Of a stretch of 64,000 bases of DNA, positions 42,369-50,926 are shown in pieces. The DNA comes from a bacterium. Its GTDB lineage: Bacteria; 4484-113; JAFGCY01. The stretch lies in NCBI GenBank assembly GCA_020440605.1, contig JAGRNT010000015.1, positions 1-64,000 on the forward strand. The letters are read 5' to 3'. Made by a program: the position numbers and the translations under genes. Under the pieces are notes generated by a model. It was not told the DNA's origin. It did no database searches and worked only from the letters and a program-made list of their open reading frames with translations. Each line of letters begins with the position of its first letter. Position 1 is the stretch's first letter.

Positions 42369-42411
42369 GAGCTGCGGCGCAAGCCAGGCGCGGAGGTCGA
42401 GCGCAAGCTCG
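42366..42411 (+). repeat. GGAG-palindrome array downstream of the amidohydrolase gene
   Basis: Two units follow the stop TAGGAG: a decayed GCGGCGCAAGCCAGGC and GGAGGTCGAGC-GCAA-GCTCG. The last palindrome is nearly identical to the third unit after asnS (20443-20456). Confidence 0.6.
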
Positions 42412-42433
42412 GAAAATGGCGATCAACCACAAA

Positions 42434-42515
42434 GGTACCAAGTTCACAAAGCAATCCTTCGTGATCATTGAATCCTTCGCGCCCTTCGCGCCCTTCGTGT
42501 CTTCGTGGTGAGTAT
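42434..42515 (-). repeat. CACGAAG-type inverted repeat element
   Basis: On the minus strand: CACCACGAAGACACGAAGGG, two further CGCGAAGG(G) units, ATTCAATGATCACGAAGG, then CTTTGTGAACTTGGTACCTT and TGTGGTTGA. The repeated units and the inverted CCACGAAG / CTTTGTGG ends form a small palindromic element between convergent genes. Similar CACGAAG strings are, to my recollection, common in environmental bacterial genomes. Confidence 0.6.
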
Positions 42516-42534
42516 TCCCCACCAATAGTCGGCT

Positions 42535-43713
42535 CTATTCCACGCGGCTCAGGCGGGCGGGCAGGATCCAGCGCAGTACGGTTGCGACCAGCAACAGCAT
42601 TACGGCGAGCAGGAGCAGATTGCCAAGCCAGGACAGCAGGATGCCGCTGCCCGTGCAGGGGAACATCACGAGCACTGAATCGCTGTAGAGCACGAGCTTC
42701 TCGCGGAAGCGCAGCAGCTCGCCGCTGTCAATGATGTCGGCACGCACCTGGAAAACCGGTCCGGCGATCCCGAAATACATGTAGCGCATGGAATTGATCA
42801 ACCTGGCGAACAAGGTGTCCTCCAGGAAGATACTGCGCGGCAGCACAGTCGTGAAAAACGCAGGGCTGAGCGCCAGCAGCCCCAGCAGTCCCCAGGCCAG
42901 GCTGCGTGACCAGCGCCGCGCCATGCCGAGCAGGGCGAGGCAGAACAGCATGACGGGAATGCACCACCAGAACTCACCGACAGGCAGAGCTTCGCGGATC
43001 AGCGGCCGTCCACTCCAGATCTTGCCGTTGCCAAGCAGTACGCCGCTGAGGATCAGCACATCCAGCGAGCGCATTGCCAGGAAGCCCGCCCCGGCCAGGC
43101 TACCGCCAGCCACCGCCAGGGCCGTGACCCACAGTGACAATGCCGCAATCGCGAAGGCACTGCTGCTGAACTGTGAGATCGATTCAACGAGGCTCGTATA
43201 GTGTTCAGGCCGCAGCGCCATTGTCGTGCTTCCACTGAACTGCGCCATGGTCTGCAACGCATGCGGCTGCATACGGTCGGAGAGAGCGCTGAGAAATCCC
43301 AGGCCGGTGTAGACCACCAGCGCAACAGGCAGCAGGATACCGCCCTGGCCGTAACAGACCAGCAGGCGGCTCATGGGAGATGCATCGAAACCCGGCGCCG
43401 CACTTTCATTGAGCAGCCGGCGCAGCTCGCGCTGGCAGGCAATCGCACTGCTGGCCCACAGGCCGATGAAGGCATACAGCAGCAGCATGATCGGTATGCC
43501 GAGCAGCCCGGAGAATCCCTGCAGATCCCGGCCGCTCATGAGTCGCTGGGACAGCACCCACTTCTGCAGCGGCATGTTGGGCATCAGCAGATAGTGCAGA
43601 GCTGCACCGAAAGTGAACAGGGCCACGGGCAGGCAGAGCCAGCGTCCGGTGCGTTCCCACCAGCGCTGCATCGGCATGCGCATCAGTCCCCAGAGGATTG
43701 CGGTTTCATTCAT
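42535..43713 (-). CDS. multi-pass membrane protein of unknown function
   Basis: A 392-residue protein from ATG 43713 (MNETAILW) has about six to seven hydrophobic helices, for example LCLPVALFTFGAALHYLL, GIPIMLLLYAFIGLWA, ALVVYTGLGFLSAL, AALSLWVTALAVAGGSLAG, IPVMLFCLALLGM and LLLLAVMLLLVATVLRWIL. A longer in-frame start at 43776 has no better support. The layout recalls Yip1-type membrane proteins but I see no diagnostic motif. It is followed by nothing on this strand until the repeat region. Confidence 0.65.
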   Translation of the reverse strand: MNETAILWGLMRMPMQRWWERTGRWLCLPVALFTFGAALHYLLMPNMPLQKWVLSQRLMSGRDLQGFSGLLGIPIMLLLYAFIGLWASSAIACQRELRRLLNESAAPGFDASPMSRLLVCYGQGGILLPVALVVYTGLGFLSALSDRMQPHALQTMAQFSGSTTMALRPEHYTSLVESISQFSSSAFAIAALSLWVTALAVAGGSLAGAGFLAMRSLDVLILSGVLLGNGKIWSGRPLIREALPVGEFWWCIPVMLFCLALLGMARRWSRSLAWGLLGLLALSPAFFTTVLPRSIFLEDTLFARLINSMRYMYFGIAGPVFQVRADIIDSGELLRFREKLVLYSDSVLVMFPCTGSGILLSWLGNLLLLAVMLLLVATVLRWILPARLSRVE

Positions 43714-43807
43714 CTCGGATCGGGCCGGGCCGGTTCCCAGTCTGGCCACATGATCCAGACGGCAGGCACCCTCCACTGTTCAGCATATCAGAACCAGCGC
43801 GCCCGCG

Positions 43808-44956
43808 TCAGAAATCCACGCCCAGCAGCGAGACGTCATCGCGCCAGGCGCCATCCCCGGTCAGCTCCAGGCTGCGCTCCAGCAGCATGTCGCAGTATTC
43901 GGAAACCGGCAGCTCAAGCCGGGTGCGCAGCACCTCGTCACGGAAGAAGTCCTCAGACATCCAGCGCCGACCGTCCTGCTTGAACTCCACCAGGCCATCG
44001 GTGAACAGCACCAGCCGGCTGCGTTTCCACTGCAGGGGCAGATCCGCCCGGTCAATCTCATAGCGTTCGAACATCCCGAGAGCAGGCCCACTGGAGGGCA
44101 GTTCCTGCAGTTCAGTTCCGTCGAGGTTCTGCCAGTAGCTGGTGCGGTGTCCAGCATTGGCAATGTGCATGAGACCCTCATCCAGGTTGATCATGGCACA
44201 CACCGCGGTTGCGATCTGATAGTGGTCTCCGAAGTTCAGCAGCGAGCGGTTGAGGCCGGCCAGGAAACGGTCCGGTTCCGCAGTCATCTCGATGTTGTCA
44301 TCGAACCAGGCCTTGATGCGCGATGCGACCATTGCGGTCACGAAGCCGTTGCCGCTGACATCCGCCTGCAGGATCGCCAGGCGCTTCCCGTCCAGCAGTC
44401 TGTAGTCCTGGTAGTCGCCGCAGAGCCTGCCGCCCGGTATCAGTCGTGAAGCCAGTTCAAAATGCTCCGAGCTCAGTCCGCGAGGCGGGAGCATGCTGTG
44501 CAGGACCTCCTGACCCTTGCGCAGTTCCTCACCGTTGCCATTGGTATGTGCTGGAGCGGCCGGCTCCCTTTGCAGCATTCCCTGCAGCTGCTGGCGGTAG
44601 CGGATCATCGACCCTACGTTCGCATTGAGCAGGTTCGCTTCTATGGGTGTATGGAGGATCTGCAGCGCACCGCTGCTGACGGCTTCCACCGGCTGCAGTG
44701 CGGACTCCGGTCCGTGGATCGCCAGCAATGGCACTTCCCGCAGTGATCCAGCCCCGGTGATGCTGCGAATCCGCTCGGCAAGCTCCGCCTGACCATCAAG
44801 GAATAGAATCACACATTCGGGATCACAGTCGGCAATGTTCCTTACGAAATCCCCGCCTCCCCTCACGAGCTGCACATTGAAGCGCTCTGTATCCAGGGCT
44901 CTGGTCAGGAATTCCAGGTCATTGTCTCCAGGATCGAATACCACGACCCGGGCCAA
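43808..44956 (-). CDS. SpoIIE/PP2C-type phosphatase with N-terminal receiver-like domain
   Basis: A 382-residue protein starts at TTG 44956, supported by GGAGGTGG 7 nt before. Residues 1-120 resemble a receiver (RVVVFDPGDNDLEFLTRALD, ECVILFLDG). Residues about 160-382 are a PPM/SpoIIE phosphatase: GGRLCGDYQDYR, ADVSGNGFVTAMVA, NAGHRTSYW, FTDGLVEFK and WRDDVSLLGVDF. The usual GGDYYD Asp is kept in GDYQD. RsbU-like enzymes of this kind dephosphorylate anti-anti-sigma factors. No STAS partner is nearby. Confidence 0.85.
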   Translation of the reverse strand: MARVVVFDPGDNDLEFLTRALDTERFNVQLVRGGGDFVRNIADCDPECVILFLDGQAELAERIRSITGAGSLREVPLLAIHGPESALQPVEAVSSGALQILHTPIEANLLNANVGSMIRYRQQLQGMLQREPAAPAHTNGNGEELRKGQEVLHSMLPPRGLSSEHFELASRLIPGGRLCGDYQDYRLLDGKRLAILQADVSGNGFVTAMVASRIKAWFDDNIEMTAEPDRFLAGLNRSLLNFGDHYQIATAVCAMINLDEGLMHIANAGHRTSYWQNLDGTELQELPSSGPALGMFERYEIDRADLPLQWKRSRLVLFTDGLVEFKQDGRRWMSEDFFRDEVLRTRLELPVSEYCDMLLERSLELTGDGAWRDDVSLLGVDF

Positions 44957-45091
44957 GCTCTAGCCACCTCCACTTAATTACCCTAGAAAGAAAAATATGC
45001 AGATCGGACTGCAGTGTGATCTTACCTCATTACCGGCTCAATCCCGGTCCATAAATGAAAATAGTCGCGACATGTGGCGGCAGGCCGGCCC

Positions 45092-45100
45092 TGCTACAAT
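45092..45100 (+). promoter_or_regulatory. extended -10 promoter for the peptidase gene
   Basis: TGC TACAAT (extended -10) lies 17 nt before the ATG at 45118. An SD (GGAG) lies between them. Confidence 0.45.
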
Positions 45101-45117
45101 CTGAAGCTGGAGCAAGT

Positions 45118-46740
45118 ATGAATCAGGCACAAAGCAATCCCATCCTTGAGTTGATCAGCCGCGTAGAGCAGCGCGTGTCTCCGATCGACACGCAACTCTG
45201 CGAGGTTTACTGGGAACTGGCGAACACAGGCAATGAAGCTCTGCAGCAGAAGCTCGTGGACCTGGAAATGGGAATGCATGCGGTCTACTCTAATGCCGCT
45301 GACTTCGGGACGATCCGCACCGCCCTCGCGGATGCAACACATACCGGCGAGACGCGCCGCGTGCTGGAGTTGCTCCATAACGAATTCGCCGGCAGCCAGG
45401 AAAGTGAGGAAGTCGCCAGACGCAAGGCTCAGCTCTCCACCAGCATCGACGGCGACTATGCCAACTTCCGCGCCGAGCTCAGCGGTGAGAAGCTCAGTGC
45501 CAATGACATTCTGGACGTATTGAAGCACTGCAGTGCCAGCCCTGTGCGCAAGGCAACCTGGGAGGCTGCGAAGCGCATCGGTCCTGCCGTTGCTCCGAAG
45601 ATCCTCGAGCTGGTAGAACTGCGCAACCGCACTGCCCGGGATCTCGGCTACCGTGACAATTACGACATGGCCCTGAAGCTGCAGGAGATCGATGAGCATG
45701 AGATGCTCAGCAGTTTCCGCATGCTTGAAGAGCTGACCCGCGAGCCGTTTGCACGGCTCAAGGCGGAGCTGGACTCGAAGCTTGTGCAGCGTTTCCGCCT
45801 CTCCTCCGGATCGGAACTGCGGCCATGGCATTACGAGGACACCTTCTTCCAGGAAGCGCCGGCAATCGTTGATCTTGATCTCGATGCCCTGTTCCGCGGT
45901 GCCGACCTCGAAAAGCTGACAACTGAGACCTTTGACCGCATCGGGCTGGACATCCGCCCCTCGCTGGCAATCAGCGATCTCTATGAACGGGACAGCAAGG
46001 ACCAGCATGCGTTCTGCATGATGGTCGGTCGCGATCCCTCCCGCGTGCACGTGCTGTGCAACTGCCGTGACAACGAGAGCTGGGCGGCCACGATGCTGCA
46101 TGAATACGGCCATGCCGTCTATGACCTGGGCCTCGATCCGCAGCAGCAGTACTTCCTGCGGGACTGCGCGCACATCTCCACCACCGAAGCGATCGCAATG
46201 CTGTTCGGACGGCTGACACATGACGAGGCCTGGCTGGTCGATATCCTCGGAATCGAACCGGATCGGGCCGCCGCCGCCGCTGCGGATGCCCGCCGCCAGC
46301 AGAGCTGGGCCATGCTGCTGTTCGTGCGCTGGATGATGGTCATGGTCAACTTCGAGCGCAGCCTGTATGCAGATGCTTCCCAGGACCTGAACCGGCTGTG
46401 GTGGGATCTCGTCGAGCAGTTCCAGATGCTGACCCGCCCTGACAATCGCAATGAGCCGGACTGGGCCACCAAGACCCACATCGCCCAGGCGCCGGTCTAT
46501 TACCAGAACTACCTGCTTGGCGAGATGACCGCGAGCCAGCTCAAGCACCACATCGAGAACCGGCTTGGCAACGTACCGCTGATCCGCCAGCCCCTGACCG
46601 GCCCGTGGCTGAGAGAGGGGCTGTTCAGACGCGGCAGCCGCCTGCCCTGGAATGAGACTCTTGCCGAGCTCACCGGGGAACGGCTCAATCCCCGCTACTT
46701 CATCGAGGACTTCGTGCAGTCCGGAGGAGTCCGCTCGTGA
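45118..46740 (+). CDS. M2/M3-like zinc metallopeptidase
   Basis: A 540-residue, mostly helical protein starts at ATG 45118 (SD CTGGAG). The zinc site is HEYGH (His328, Glu329, His332) with the third ligand Glu357 in STTEAIAMLFG, the spacing of the oligopeptidase-F/ACE-like clan. No signal peptide is seen, so it probably trims peptides in the cytoplasm. The region TARDLGYRDNYDMAL also fits this clan. Its last codons overlap the GTG of the next gene by 4 nt. Confidence 0.87.
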   Translation: MNQAQSNPILELISRVEQRVSPIDTQLCEVYWELANTGNEALQQKLVDLEMGMHAVYSNAADFGTIRTALADATHTGETRRVLELLHNEFAGSQESEEVARRKAQLSTSIDGDYANFRAELSGEKLSANDILDVLKHCSASPVRKATWEAAKRIGPAVAPKILELVELRNRTARDLGYRDNYDMALKLQEIDEHEMLSSFRMLEELTREPFARLKAELDSKLVQRFRLSSGSELRPWHYEDTFFQEAPAIVDLDLDALFRGADLEKLTTETFDRIGLDIRPSLAISDLYERDSKDQHAFCMMVGRDPSRVHVLCNCRDNESWAATMLHEYGHAVYDLGLDPQQQYFLRDCAHISTTEAIAMLFGRLTHDEAWLVDILGIEPDRAAAAAADARRQQSWAMLLFVRWMMVMVNFERSLYADASQDLNRLWWDLVEQFQMLTRPDNRNEPDWATKTHIAQAPVYYQNYLLGEMTASQLKHHIENRLGNVPLIRQPLTGPWLREGLFRRGSRLPWNETLAELTGERLNPRYFIEDFVQSGGVRS

Positions 46741-47630
46741 GCAAGAGGATCCCGGCAATTCTGTCCATACTGTGGCTGATTGGTCTTCTGTCGGCCTGCC
46801 AGCGCAGCAATCCGGATGCCGATCGTGGCCTGGCAAATGCCCGCGCCACCCATCCCTGGCAGCTGCCCTCTGGCAGTCGCGACTACAACCGGACCCTGCC
46901 TGGCAGCGACACGCCGGAGATTCCCGCGGATGGCAAGGTACAGAGGCCGCTCGGACGCGGACCGCAGTTCAATGAAAATGACACAATAGATGAGCAGCTG
47001 GTGCCCGGTTCCTGGGTCCAGGTCGGACAGTGCATAAACGAGAAGCTGGACCTGCGCAACAGCAGCAACTACAACACCCTGACCTTCCAGGCCAACGGCA
47101 GTTTCCGGCAGCTGATCTATGGAGACGGCGAGATCACAGGTGAAATCTCCGGCGTCTGGGACAAGACCGCTCCCGGCGTGCTGACGATGACCGTCAGTGA
47201 CCAGAACGGCAGTCCGCTCATCAGTGAGCTGCACTGCGAAATGTTCGGCCGGGACTTCCTCTTCATGTGGAGCTACTCGGACCACCTCGGCCTGTGGTAT
47301 GCGCGCCAGGTGCAGGACGAGCCCCTGCAGATGATCGGCTGGAACCGTTACGACAGCAATCTCGGCGAGATCTTCCTCAGCAACGTTGGCAAGGACTCCT
47401 ACTATGGTGAACTGACGACGAGCGAGGGTTCCAGCTGGCAGCTCAACGGATACCTCGTTGACGGCATCCTCAACATGGCCTGGATCGACTCCGCCAACAA
47501 CGCCTCGGGCTTCGCCGCCTTCACCGTTGAGGGAGACTGGGACACACTCAACGGCACGCTCTGGAAGAACGATTACGAAGCCGCTCCCTTCGCCGGCCCG
47601 TTTACTGCCAGCGCTGACAGGAGCAACTGA
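46737..47630 (+). CDS. lipoprotein of unknown function
   Basis: The 297-residue product starts at GTG 46737, coupled to the peptidase stop (GTGA). Lipobox LLSAC is near residue 21. A linker with Pro/Arg is followed by a beta-rich domain: LVPGSWVQVGQCINEKLDLRN, YNTLTFQANGSFRQLIYGDGEITGEISGVWD, LTMTVSD. This looks like a lipocalin-like or barrel fold in which each strand starts a W or F/Y-rich hairpin. It has no recognised family. Convergent with the 47633 gene, 2 nt apart. Confidence 0.68.
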   Translation: MSKRIPAILSILWLIGLLSACQRSNPDADRGLANARATHPWQLPSGSRDYNRTLPGSDTPEIPADGKVQRPLGRGPQFNENDTIDEQLVPGSWVQVGQCINEKLDLRNSSNYNTLTFQANGSFRQLIYGDGEITGEISGVWDKTAPGVLTMTVSDQNGSPLISELHCEMFGRDFLFMWSYSDHLGLWYARQVQDEPLQMIGWNRYDSNLGEIFLSNVGKDSYYGELTTSEGSSWQLNGYLVDGILNMAWIDSANNASGFAAFTVEGDWDTLNGTLWKNDYEAAPFAGPFTASADRSN

Positions 47631-47632
47631 AG

Positions 47633-50068
47633 CTAGTTGAGCGATATCTCAGGCGGTTCCGCCTGCAGATCCGCCTTGGCCCGGACCCGCAGCCTGACCG
47701 AATTGTCAGGCAGCAGCAGATCTGATAGCGGCAAGCGTGCATCCCGTGATCCGGCCTGCACCGCAAGCGGTATCCAGGTTCCGTCATTGCGCAGGCCCTC
47801 AAGTTCGGCCACGCTTCCCGCATCGCTGATCATCATCCCGTCGCGGTCGTCACTGAAGACCCTGAGCGTGGCACTCATGAAGTTCCGCTCGGACAGGCTG
47901 CCCTGCAGGTCAACCCGGAACTCCAGGTAGCCTCCGGCCAGTACCACGTAGCGATTGTTGTCATATTCGGATGAATAGCTGCCCATGCCGGGATACATAT
48001 AGCGGTTCTCGAACAGGCGGAAGTTCCGGCCACCGGTCAGCAGCGGACCGCTGCCGGCCATTCGCAGGCTCCCGCCCCGTGTACGCTGGCGCTCGCAAGG
48101 CAGATGCACGACAACCATCGAAAGCGTATGCTGGATGTGCTTCCTGTCGAACTCCGCCAGTGGCTCAAGCTCCTCGGTGAAGCCCACCAGCAGCAGGTCA
48201 TTGCTGTAGCGCAGCCCCTCGGACGTTGAGCTGCGCACTCCGTCCAGCCAGTCGTCCCGGTAACGTGAGACGTAGTTCTCCTCGGGGAACCAGCTGCCGC
48301 CGCCGTTGCTCAGGCCTTCCATGGTGTAGCTTCCGCGTCCGGCGATGTCGCCGACTTCCTTCGCGTAGTTCTGGCGGCCGATCAGCCGGCAGCCATGCAG
48401 GTCCCAGGGCAGGTCGAGCTCGAAGCCGCCCTCCGGCGTGAAACTGCCGTCTGACCTGTTGTCAGTATCCCTGAGGCTGGCGCTGACGACCGTCGGCACG
48501 TTGCGGAAGCCGCGGTAGTAGTATTCCTTGGCGGCCCACTTGCCCTGGCTGATGTTCAGCTTCGGGTTGACGCTGTTGTCCAGGCTGCGCGTGATGAAGG
48601 GGTTGATCCCGCCGCGGTTCATGGCCGGTCCGCCGAACTGCCCGCCGCTGACCACCGGGTAGTCGGTATACAGGAATGCACTCGGGTCCTCGACCTCCAG
48701 CTCATAGCGCACCGGCTCGGCGGTGAAGATGTACATCGCGTCCTGGTAGGGCTGCAGGGTCGTGTCGGGATAGACATGCACCTCCTGGAAGTTGGCGACG
48801 ACGTTGTCAGCACCGCGGGTCAGGCGGCCCGTCTCCAGCCCGAACCAGGAGAAGCCCACGATGATCAGCGGGATCGTCAGCCAGACAAGCGTACTGCGCT
48901 TCAGGCGGCCCAGCACGAAGAAGTTCAGCGGCCCGATCAGCACGACGTAGAGCACGATGAACAGGGCCACGAAGCCCGGGTCCATGGGCTTGGCCTCGTC
49001 GAGGTTGCGCATCAGGTTGAAGATCTCCTGCGGGTGCAGGAACCAGTTGTTCACGTCCACGCTGCGCTCGACGTTCATCGTCAGGTCCGAGAACATCTCA
49101 CCGAGTCCGGGATGCTGGCGGAAGGGCCGGTCCGTGAAGCTGAATGCCAGGGCGTAGACGGTGCCCGCGCCCCAGCTCCTGCGGATGATGGCAGGATAGC
49201 TGCCGGCCCAGCTCACGACCTCAGCCCCGTCCCGCAGCTGGCCCGTGGCCAGCGTGGCCAGCGCATTGCCGGCATTGATCCCGTAGCGCCGGCCCAGTTC
49301 ACCGAGTTCAGCGGTCTCCACCGTGCCGGAGTACTGCAGCGGGCAGAGCTGGCCCACCGGGCTTGATGCCACGCGGTTGCCGTTGCTGCCCAGCGAGAAG
49401 ATCAGGTTGGCACCGCGCGAGACGCTCTCCATCAGGGACCGGGCCACCGGTTCATCGAGCTGCAGGTAGTCGATGTCGGCCAGCACGATTGTGTCCGCGC
49501 GCTCGAAGAACTTGGCGTTGTCATCCACCTCATCGATGTCGAAGTAGGAGACGTAGCTCTTCGAGGAGGACATCCCCGCACTCTGCGTCTGCCACTCATC
49601 GCGGGTGATCCGCGCACTCTCCACCTGGTTGGCGCTCTGCAGGCTGCCCGGCTGGTCAGTGAGCACGATGATGCTCGTGTCAGCGGGATTGCAGGTCTTG
49701 ACCTGCCCGAGATCCATTTCGTCAGTCCAGGCGTCGCTGCGCACCATCAGGCTGATCTGCGGGTAGCCCTGGTTGCAGGGGAAGTACAGGTAGAAGCGCT
49801 TCTTCGAGGGACTCGGCAGTTCGAGCCGTGTCGTGTACTCAGTGCCCTCGTACTTGAGCACCAGTTCACCGGAGAGGTTTATACCCGCCGGGTTCTGGTT
49901 GTCAATTTCCACCGAGACGGGGTTGAGCCGCCCCTGCTGCACGATCCCGTCATAGCCGAGCTCATAGGTGAGCGTGACACCCTCCGGGGGCGCGGCCAGT
50001 GCAGCCTGCAGCGGCAGTGCGAGACACAGAAGCAGCAGAGGCAGGAACAGGCATCGCATGCGGATCAT
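47633..50068 (-). CDS. large membrane protein with periplasmic domain, ABC/vWA operon
   Basis: An 811-residue protein starts at ATG 50068 (SD GGAGGTGTGGG), overlapping the permease stop by ATGA. A signal peptide (about 1-25) is followed by a beta-rich region (GVTLTYELGYDGIVQQGRLNPVSVEIDNQN) and a glutamine-amidotransferase-like/GldG-like segment (TIVLADIDYLQLDEPVARSLMESVSRGANLIFSLG). Two close transmembrane helices (GFVALFIVLYVVLIGPLNFFVLG, LVWLTIPLIIVGFSWFGL) come next, then another exported domain. Proteins of this plan accompany ABC-2 permeases. Function unknown. Confidence 0.7.
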   Translation of the reverse strand: MIRMRCLFLPLLLLCLALPLQAALAAPPEGVTLTYELGYDGIVQQGRLNPVSVEIDNQNPAGINLSGELVLKYEGTEYTTRLELPSPSKKRFYLYFPCNQGYPQISLMVRSDAWTDEMDLGQVKTCNPADTSIIVLTDQPGSLQSANQVESARITRDEWQTQSAGMSSSKSYVSYFDIDEVDDNAKFFERADTIVLADIDYLQLDEPVARSLMESVSRGANLIFSLGSNGNRVASSPVGQLCPLQYSGTVETAELGELGRRYGINAGNALATLATGQLRDGAEVVSWAGSYPAIIRRSWGAGTVYALAFSFTDRPFRQHPGLGEMFSDLTMNVERSVDVNNWFLHPQEIFNLMRNLDEAKPMDPGFVALFIVLYVVLIGPLNFFVLGRLKRSTLVWLTIPLIIVGFSWFGLETGRLTRGADNVVANFQEVHVYPDTTLQPYQDAMYIFTAEPVRYELEVEDPSAFLYTDYPVVSGGQFGGPAMNRGGINPFITRSLDNSVNPKLNISQGKWAAKEYYYRGFRNVPTVVSASLRDTDNRSDGSFTPEGGFELDLPWDLHGCRLIGRQNYAKEVGDIAGRGSYTMEGLSNGGGSWFPEENYVSRYRDDWLDGVRSSTSEGLRYSNDLLLVGFTEELEPLAEFDRKHIQHTLSMVVVHLPCERQRTRGGSLRMAGSGPLLTGGRNFRLFENRYMYPGMGSYSSEYDNNRYVVLAGGYLEFRVDLQGSLSERNFMSATLRVFSDDRDGMMISDAGSVAELEGLRNDGTWIPLAVQAGSRDARLPLSDLLLPDNSVRLRVRAKADLQAEPPEISLN

Positions 50069-50925
50069 CCCACACCTCCGGCCTTGCTGGCCCGGTAGCG
50101 CGGATAGATCAGCACCGTTGCCAGCAGGATCAGGGCTGCGATCAGCGTCTGGAACAGTGCGCTCCAGATCCACAGCAGGCCCTGATTCATCAGGAATGGC
50201 ATCACCACGCTGCCGTTGCCGGCCCAGGTGAACACCGACGGGTTGAAGATCTCCATCGCACTGAACAGCGGATTCATCAGGAAGGACACCACCCCGAGCC
50301 AGTAGATCGGCACGACCGGAGGCTGGCCAGAAAGCGCGGACTTCATGATTCCGCCGAAGATCAGCGTCACGGCTCCCAGCGTGATCAGGAAGAAGAAGCT
50401 GCGCCCCAGCGCCGTGCGCACGTCGTCACTGATCAGGGAGAGCATCAGCCCCAGCGCCGAGACCATCAGCGTCATGCCCACCACCACCACGGCCAGCTGC
50501 ATGAACTGCAGCGTCGTCAGCCCGCCGAAGGTGAAGGCCAGCGCGTAGATCGGCATCGCCGTGATCACGAGCAGGAACAGGAAGCCCGTGCTGCTCAGAT
50601 ACTTGCCGAGGATGATCTCGAAGCTCTTGAACAGGGTCAGGTTCAGCAGTTCAAAGGTGTCCTGGTCCTTCTCATGCGCGATCGTCGAGGCATTGAGCGA
50701 AAGTGAGAGCAGCAGCGACATGATCATCTGCGCAATGAAGGTCGTGATGCACAGTGCCAGCCCGACCTGGCTCGATGTCGAGGCCCGGCTCTGCAGCTCG
50801 GTGTAGCGGGCGAGGTACACGAAGAATGACACACCGCCGAGGATGATCGTATATGTCATGATCAGTCCCAGGGTGGCAATGCCCCGCGCCCGCTGCCTGT
50901 ATTCCTTCAGGATGATTGACAGCAC
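50065..50925 (-). CDS. ABC-2 type transporter permease
   Basis: A 286-residue protein starts at GTG 50925 (SD GGGGGAG, 1 nt after the previous stop). It has six hydrophobic helices and the usual ABC-2 N-terminus (SIILKEYRQRARG) and cytoplasmic loop STIAHEKDQDTFELLNLTLFKSFEIILGKYLS, typical of NosY/GldF-like permeases. No ATP-binding subunit gene is adjacent in this operon, so it must borrow one or work atypically. Confidence 0.83.
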   Translation of the reverse strand: MLSIILKEYRQRARGIATLGLIMTYTIILGGVSFFVYLARYTELQSRASTSSQVGLALCITTFIAQMIMSLLLSLSLNASTIAHEKDQDTFELLNLTLFKSFEIILGKYLSSTGFLFLLVITAMPIYALAFTFGGLTTLQFMQLAVVVVGMTLMVSALGLMLSLISDDVRTALGRSFFFLITLGAVTLIFGGIMKSALSGQPPVVPIYWLGVVSFLMNPLFSAMEIFNPSVFTWAGNGSVVMPFLMNQGLLWIWSALFQTLIAALILLATVLIYPRYRASKAGGVG

Positions 50926-50926
50926 T

